37,744 bases of DNA from an uncultured Pelagibacteraceae bacterium (lineage in GTDB: Bacteria > Pseudomonadota > Alphaproteobacteria > Pelagibacterales > Pelagibacteraceae). The position numbers and the translations under genes are program-made. The notes beneath the pieces were generated by a model, which did not search any database, was not told the DNA's origin, and worked only from the letters and a program-made list of their open reading frames with translations. The stretch spans positions 1-37,744 of the forward strand of contig CACKZF010000007.1 of the NCBI GenBank assembly GCA_902604565.1. Reading direction: 5' to 3'. This document shows positions 33,338 to 37,744 of this stretch, one piece after another (positions within the stretch are counted from its first letter, which is position 1; the number at the start of each line of letters is the position of its first letter).

Positions 33338-34198
33338 CTAATTTTTTAGCAAATAATTTGAGTCATGAAAAGATGTAAGCATTCTTTTTTTCGTCGCAAC
33401 AATATGTGGATGATATTCAGAATTTTTATATTTCCATATTACTGGTTTATTAAGAGCATAACTTCCATAAATAAAAAATCTTTTTTGACAGTTTTTTTCC
33501 TTAAATCTTTTTACTCCGTGATAAGAATTAGGAGTAGATTTAAAGAAAATTACACTTCCCTGTTTTGGTATAAATTCTTTTAATTTATCAAGTTCATTAA
33601 TCTTAGGAAACCTTCTAAAGTTTTTTCTAATGTTTTTGTTTGCTTTTTTCTTATATAAAGTAAGTGATCCTCCATTTTTTTTTGGTATATCGGTTAAATA
33701 GATCAAAAAATTATATATCCTATTCACATCATCTCTATGAGGTCTCAATTTATATCCTCCTTTAGATACTGAGAAATCAATATCTAAATTTAAATTTGGG
33801 TTTTTGTAATTATTACCTAATAGTTTTTTAAGCTCTTTGGAATTTACTTTTCTTTTAAGTGTATATTTTTTTTTATTAAATATTTTTGGTTTAAATAAAC
33901 TTTCCCAAGTATTTGCCTTAAACTCTGCTTTAAATTTTTTATCAATTTTCTTATAAAACGAATGTGTATTGAAAGTAGCAAAAAGTTTTTTTGAGATTTT
34001 AGAACTTGAGATATATTTGTTGAAATTTTTTGATCCTTTGTTAATCCTGCTTCTGCCGCCCATAATCATGTCATCAAAACTTTTTGAATTACTTATTTCT
34101 TTAATTAAATAATTGCAGACTTTTTTACTGATTATTTGTTCTCCAACAATGACCGGGAAATTTGATTTAATTTTCTTTAGTTTATTAATTTTCAGCAT
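33338..34198 (-). CDS. 2-oxoglutarate/Fe(II)-dependent oxygenase (prolyl-4-hydroxylase-like)
   Basis: This 286-residue protein has a very basic, Lys/Asn-rich N-terminal half and a C-terminal double-stranded beta-helix core. The iron-binding triad is visible as H154 and D156 (GGYKLRPHRDDVNRIYNFL) and His227 (NSYHGVKRF), with Arg240 (QKRFFIYGSYA) for 2-oxoglutarate. KKNGGSLTLYKKK and PKQGSVIFFKSTP are typical surrounding strands. It is unrelated in motif spacing to the neighbouring PhyH-type gene, so the operon carries two different oxygenases. It starts directly after the PanE-like stop. The substrate is unknown, and a sugar or protein substrate cannot be ruled out. Confidence 0.85.
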   Translation of the reverse strand: MLKINKLKKIKSNFPVIVGEQIISKKVCNYLIKEISNSKSFDDMIMGGRSRINKGSKNFNKYISSSKISKKLFATFNTHSFYKKIDKKFKAEFKANTWESLFKPKIFNKKKYTLKRKVNSKELKKLLGNNYKNPNLNLDIDFSVSKGGYKLRPHRDDVNRIYNFLIYLTDIPKKNGGSLTLYKKKANKNIRKNFRRFPKINELDKLKEFIPKQGSVIFFKSTPNSYHGVKRFKEKNCQKRFFIYGSYALNKPVIWKYKNSEYHPHIVATKKRMLTSFHDSNYLLKN

Positions 34199-35143
34199 TT
34201 AGCTGTACATGCCCTCTTTTACTTTAATCATTTTGTACATAAGGTCATTTAATGGTGTGGCTATTCCATGTTTTTTTCCTATTTTAGATACGGCGCCACT
34301 TATGAAATCAATTTCAGTTTTTCTTTTATAAAGTACATCAAAAGCCATTGAAGACTTATTTGTTTGTTTTGAGTCAACAATTTTATTAAACATAAATAAA
34401 CATTCATTTTCAGAAACATTAACACCATCTGCTAAAGCAACGTCTCTTGTTTCTAATATTATCTCTTTTCCTAAACTTCTAGAAACGTCGTTAGCATTAT
34501 TATTTATGTAAAGATCGGTATGATGTAGATCAAAAATAGCTGAAAGTGGTCCTATTGCGGTTAAAGCAAAAAGTTTCATCCATTTTCTTTTTTTTACATC
34601 CTCAGCTGCAATCATTTCTAAATTATGAGCAGTAAATGTGTCTGCAATTTCGGTTATTCTATCTGAAATCCCACCATCATATTCTCCAATCCAAGAGGGT
34701 AGAGCAGCATGATTCATAATATGACCAGGACCTAAGATATTTGATGCTTGAGTTGTTGTTCCCCCGATTACTTTTTCATCGCCAACAATACTTTTAATTA
34801 TAGCTTCATGTCCAATTCCATTTTGAAAAGACATAAAAACTGTTTTATCGCTAATAATATTTTTAATACTTTTTAAAGCAGGTTCTAAAGCTGTTGCTTT
34901 ACACATGACTATCACAGCATCAACTTTTCCAATTGTAGAGGGATCTGATGTTGCTGGTACTTTTATAAATCTATCACCACCATGACCATCCATTTTTAGA
35001 CCATTTTTATTTATTTCATCAACATGCTCTTTCCAAACGTCAATGAGCGTTACATTTAGACCTTTTTCTGCCAGTAAGCCTCCAAATAGACAACCCATTG
35101 CCCCTGCACCAAGAACTGCAACTTTTAAATCTTTATTATTCAT
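34199..35143 (-). CDS. ketopantoate reductase (PanE/ApbA) family protein with an altered active site
   Basis: This 314-residue protein has the PanE/ApbA two-domain fold: LKVAVLGAGAMGCLFGGLLA (NADP site), DAVIVMCKATALEPAL, SFQNGIGHEAII, VIGGTTTQASNILGPGHIMN and KRKWMKLFALTAIGPLSAIF. In E. coli PanE, catalytic Lys176 is followed by Asn180 and Asn184 (KxxxNxxxN). Here the Lys is present but those positions are Leu and Gly, so a true ketopantoate reductase is doubtful and a related 2-keto or hydroxy acid is likelier. It leads a minus-strand operon (two dioxygenases, then a hydroxyacid dehydrogenase) and is divergent from the DUF1907 gene with 63 bp between. Confidence 0.82.
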   Translation of the reverse strand: MNNKDLKVAVLGAGAMGCLFGGLLAEKGLNVTLIDVWKEHVDEINKNGLKMDGHGGDRFIKVPATSDPSTIGKVDAVIVMCKATALEPALKSIKNIISDKTVFMSFQNGIGHEAIIKSIVGDEKVIGGTTTQASNILGPGHIMNHAALPSWIGEYDGGISDRITEIADTFTAHNLEMIAAEDVKKRKWMKLFALTAIGPLSAIFDLHHTDLYINNNANDVSRSLGKEIILETRDVALADGVNVSENECLFMFNKIVDSKQTNKSSMAFDVLYKRKTEIDFISGAVSKIGKKHGIATPLNDLMYKMIKVKEGMYS

Positions 35144-35206
35144 TTTTAAAATCGAAATATATTTATGTAAAAAAATTATGCAATATATTATGTAACTAAT
35201 TTATAT

Positions 35207-36175
35207 ATGGATTTAAAAATAGAAAAAGGAATTTTCAAAAAATTTAAGTTAGAAGAAATATCAAACGCGTTAGAAAAAGGTCTGTCAAAGAATTATGACA
35301 GTGTAAAAGCAGAAGTAATTGATTGTCCAAATTTAAGAAACTGGGATTGTCCGTCTGAAGGCATGAGTGGTAACCAAAGGATAATCGATGTAGGAGGAGA
35401 GCCTTACATGCATGATCCTAAATATCTTGGAACTGAATTTGATTATTCAGAAATCTCTAAAATGATTGGATCAGAAAGATCGTACGCACTTGGCGCAGGA
35501 TCTGGAGCAATGTCTTGCCTGGATGGACACTGTGGAGAATTGGTTATAAATGAAAACTTTATAACAAAAGAAAATAAATCTTTAATTGCTAGGGTAGGAA
35601 AAGATAAAGAATGTATAGTAGAGGACTATACCGCAAGCAAACATGGTGGGCTAGGTAATGTTTATTATTCAGATGGTGTTAAAGGAAAAGTTATATATTT
35701 AAAGATAAAAAAAAGAATTGGAAAACAAGGTTCATTACCTCAATCAATAAGAACAGTACTTTCAGAAAATCTTAAAATTGGGAATAAAGATCATATTGCT
35801 CTTGCTGGTGTATTTAGAGTTTTGAATGGAAAAATAAGATCACACGTACAACCAGATTATAAGGATATAAAACATGAATATTATGATCCACAATTGATGA
35901 AATGCACAAAAGATTTTCTACAATTTTACGAGCCTGTTGGACCAAAATTACAATGTTATACTGTTTTATGGACTGGTGATCCAACGGGGGGAGAATTAAA
36001 TTTAAGAGAGTCCGGTGAGCATACTCATTTTCACTCATATGAGCAAAAGAATGATGCTGGACATTATCATTTTGATGTAACTCCAGATGATATTGAATAT
36101 GAAGGATATTTTAATATTGCACAAGAAGTACATAGAGTGAATAATATCTATAAAGAATTAAAAAATATTAAATGA
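35207..36175 (+). CDS. DUF1907 family protein, homologue of human C11orf54 (PTD012)
   Basis: This 322-residue protein has the DUF1907 signature: YALGAGSGAMSCLDGHCGEL near residue 93, ARVGKDKECIVEDYTA and then GKVIYLKIKKRIG, and the C-terminal EHTHFHSYEQ (His272, His274, His276), AGHYHFDVTPDDIEYEGYF (His286, His288). In the human protein structure a zinc ion is bound by three histidines of this HxHxH/HYH region and ester hydrolase activity was reported. The natural substrate is not established. It opens a plus-strand pair with the PanB-like gene (4-bp ATGA overlap) and lies divergent to the oxygenase operon, so it probably acts in the same pathway. Confidence 0.88.
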   Translation: MDLKIEKGIFKKFKLEEISNALEKGLSKNYDSVKAEVIDCPNLRNWDCPSEGMSGNQRIIDVGGEPYMHDPKYLGTEFDYSEISKMIGSERSYALGAGSGAMSCLDGHCGELVINENFITKENKSLIARVGKDKECIVEDYTASKHGGLGNVYYSDGVKGKVIYLKIKKRIGKQGSLPQSIRTVLSENLKIGNKDHIALAGVFRVLNGKIRSHVQPDYKDIKHEYYDPQLMKCTKDFLQFYEPVGPKLQCYTVLWTGDPTGGELNLRESGEHTHFHSYEQKNDAGHYHFDVTPDDIEYEGYFNIAQEVHRVNNIYKELKNIK

Positions 36176-36987
36176 AAAAGATTTATACTTGGGCCGCTCA
36201 ACCTGCTAACAGAACTCTTACAGTTGATGATCTTAAAAAAGCAAAAGGAAAAAAAAAATTTACTCAAGTTACAGCTAATACAATAGATGAAGCTGAGGCC
36301 GCAGAGAAGGCTGGATTTGACATGATAATCTGCAATTCTTTTAATGTAAAACAGGTGAGAGAGGGATCAAAGAGCCTATTTTTAACTGCTGCGCTTGTAT
36401 TAAATAAGTTTGTTACTTCAGAAGATATAATGAGAGGAGCGTTTGAAGCCCTAGAAAATGGAGCTGATGCAGTAATGACACCTAGAAGTATGAAGATCAT
36501 AGAGATGTTGGCTAATGAGGATGTTCCAGTTATGGGACATCTTGGTTTAGTTCCAAGAAAATCCACATGGATTGGTGGTTTAAGAGCAGTAGGAAAAAAT
36601 TGCGAAGAGGCACATGACCTTTTTTTAAAATTTAAAAGATTAGAGGATGCGGGAGCTTTTTCTGCTGAATGTGAGGTTATCCCAGAAAATGTAATGGGAG
36701 AAATCTCTAAAAGAACAAATATAGTTACAGTATCTTTAGGTTCAGGAAAGAAAGCAGACGTAATGTATCTGTTCATGGAAGATATATGTGGAGATAATTT
36801 AAATCCTCCAAGACATTCAAAAGCTTATGGAAATTTATTAAAATTAAAAAATGAAATTAAAATTGAGAGAGTTCGAGCTCTTAAGGCATTCAAAAAAGAT
36901 TCAATGGCAGGAAAATTTCCAGGAAAAAAACAATCTTCAAATTTAAATAAAAAAGAGTTCGAGTCTTTTCTTGATAAGCTTGATTAA
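36172..36987 (+). CDS. PanB-like (ketopantoate hydroxymethyltransferase superfamily) barrel protein, divergent
   Basis: This 271-residue (beta/alpha)8 protein is related to PanB: VMGHLGLVPRKSTW matches the GHLGLTPQ loop, KNCEEAHDLFLKFKRLEDAG and AFSAECEVIPENVMGEISK match the region with the catalytic Glu, and VTVSLGSGKKADV matches the IGIGAG loop. The metal-binding Asp segments of PanB (GDSLG and VVADMPF) and its EGG are not seen; in their place are MIICNSFNVKQVREG and MTPRSMKIIEML. It is therefore likely a related aldolase or lyase rather than a pantothenate enzyme. It overlaps DUF1907 by 4 bp and converges with the aldolase gene by 4 bp. Confidence 0.78.
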   Translation: MKKIYTWAAQPANRTLTVDDLKKAKGKKKFTQVTANTIDEAEAAEKAGFDMIICNSFNVKQVREGSKSLFLTAALVLNKFVTSEDIMRGAFEALENGADAVMTPRSMKIIEMLANEDVPVMGHLGLVPRKSTWIGGLRAVGKNCEEAHDLFLKFKRLEDAGAFSAECEVIPENVMGEISKRTNIVTVSLGSGKKADVMYLFMEDICGDNLNPPRHSKAYGNLLKLKNEIKIERVRALKAFKKDSMAGKFPGKKQSSNLNKKEFESFLDKLD

Positions 36988-37744
36988 TATGTTTCAGATT
37001 CTTTTTTACTTATTGAGCCTTTCATTTTTTCAACAATTGCCTTAGCCCCAGCACTCATTGCTCTTTGATCTGCACCAATAGTTACAAAGTTAAATCCTTT
37101 GTCGATCATTTTTTGTGCGTACTCTGGCGTTCCATTATGAATTCCTGCAAAAATATTATTTTTTTTGGCATGCTCTAAAATTCTAAGAATTTCAGAATAT
37201 GCCTTTGTATCTTCTGGTCTATCAAATCCAGGCTTTTCTCCAATTGCTAAACTTAAGTCAGCTGGGCCAATATATATTCCATCTACACCATCTGTAGACA
37301 TAATCTCATCTAATTTATCTAATGATTCTTTGGTTTCAATCATAGCTAATTTTAAAATTTCGTCATTTGCATGGTCGGCATAATCAGCTCCACCATAAAT
37401 CAATCCTCTAACAGGACCAAAACTTCTATATCCTCTTGGAGGGTACATGCAGGCTTGTACAAATTTCTCTGCTTCTTCTTTATTACTTACCATAGGACAT
37501 ATAATTCCATAACAACCGGCGTCTAAAATTTTCATTATTTGACCTGGTTCATTCCAATTTACTCTAGCAAGAGGAGTTACTTCAGTTGATGAAATAGTTT
37601 GAAGCATTGGAAGTGCATTTGTGTAATCTACAAGTCCATGCTGCATATCTACAGTTAGAGAATCCCAACCTTGATGCGCCATAACTTCAGCTGATACAGT
37701 GCTTGGTATTTGCAACCAACCATTTACTACAGGCTTACCTTCAG
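36984..37744 (-). CDS. HpcH/HpaI-family aldolase, cut by the right edge
   Basis: This class II pyruvate-type aldolase is partial: the frame stays open to the right edge, so the TTG at 37715 is not the start and the first residues are missing. The upstream codons read GKPVVNGW before LQIPSTVSAEVM. Family motifs are DSLTVDMQHGLVDY, PLARVNWNEPGQIMKILDAG, ARG/YPPRGYRSFGPVRGL, MIETKESLDKLDEIMSTDGV, DGIYIGPADLSLAIG and GIHNGTPEYA (the latter three hold the metal-binding Glu and the substrate loop). Enzymes of this family split 4-hydroxy-2-oxo acids into pyruvate and an aldehyde. The substrate is unknown, but it fits the sugar/keto-acid context. Confidence 0.9.
   Translation of the reverse strand, partial: EGKPVVNGWLQIPSTVSAEVMAHQGWDSLTVDMQHGLVDYTNALPMLQTISSTEVTPLARVNWNEPGQIMKILDAGCYGIICPMVSNKEEAEKFVQACMYPPRGYRSFGPVRGLIYGGADYADHANDEILKLAMIETKESLDKLDEIMSTDGVDGIYIGPADLSLAIGEKPGFDRPEDTKAYSEILRILEHAKKNNIFAGIHNGTPEYAQKMIDKGFNFVTIGADQRAMSAGAKAIVEKMKGSISKKESETY

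Noticed and set aside
36264-36776. Long antisense frame over the PanB-like gene
   Set aside because: The plus-strand product has recognisable PanB-family loops; the antisense product has none.
1-37744. CRISPR arrays, tRNA genes, insertion sequences or prophage
   Set aside because: No regularly spaced direct repeats, tRNA-like cloverleaf with a GTTC-type arm, transposase or integrase motifs were found, and gaps between genes are too short for most of these.

Overview
The window is a compact, strongly AT-rich piece of alphaproteobacterial chromosome that looks most like SAR11/Pelagibacterales or a close relative. The evidence is the Lys/Asn/Ile-rich protein composition, intergenic gaps of mostly 0-120 bp, abutting or overlapping genes in both tandem and convergent pairs, and alphaproteobacterial marker genes (an NDUFA12-type complex I accessory protein, DUF2155, aroQ-accB-accC, tyrS/anmK, a SUF operon led by an Rrf2 regulator). 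This assignment is an inference from content. I see no rRNA, tRNA, IS element, integrase, phage gene or CRISPR array.

Left part (1-18.9 kb), core housekeeping. A partial gene is followed by the DnaA-related ATPase hda and by aspS. Next come a stand-alone TSCPD-domain protein related to the C-terminus of B12-dependent ribonucleotide reductase, an NDUFA12-like gene and a DUF2155 gene. The aroQ-accB-accC operon (minus strand) makes the biotin carrier and biotin carboxylase of acetyl-CoA carboxylase; accC is split by one extra base in an A7T7 run. After thiS-thiG (thiamine thiazole synthesis) come a short RNase E/G, penicillin-binding protein 1A, prfB with a programmed +1 frameshift, a large AsmA-like envelope protein, tyrS, anmK and an alpha/beta hydrolase.

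Middle (18.9-25.2 kb), a complete SUF iron-sulfur operon: iscR-type regulator, sufB, sufC, sufD, sufS, sufU, sufT, sufA, mostly coupled by short overlaps. A well-conserved IscR-type palindrome overlaps the -35 region of its promoter, which predicts autoregulation by Fe-S status. Glutamine synthetase (Tyr397 retained), a YbaK-type deacylase and a DMT-family exporter follow.

Right part (28.3-37.7 kb), an accessory catabolic region. IolG-type and second Gfo/Idh/MocA dehydrogenases lie divergent to iolE (inositol oxidation and dehydration). A minus-strand operon encodes a ketopantoate-reductase-like protein, two unrelated Fe(II)/2-oxoglutarate-type dioxygenases and a D-2-hydroxyacid dehydrogenase. 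It diverges from a pair encoding a DUF1907 protein (relative of human C11orf54) and a PanB-like barrel protein, and the window ends inside an HpcH/HpaI-type aldolase. The PanE-like and PanB-like proteins lack residues expected for pantothenate synthesis, so this region may encode an undescribed oxidation/aldol-cleavage route for a sugar, cyclitol or branched hydroxyacid. That is the best candidate here for new biology.
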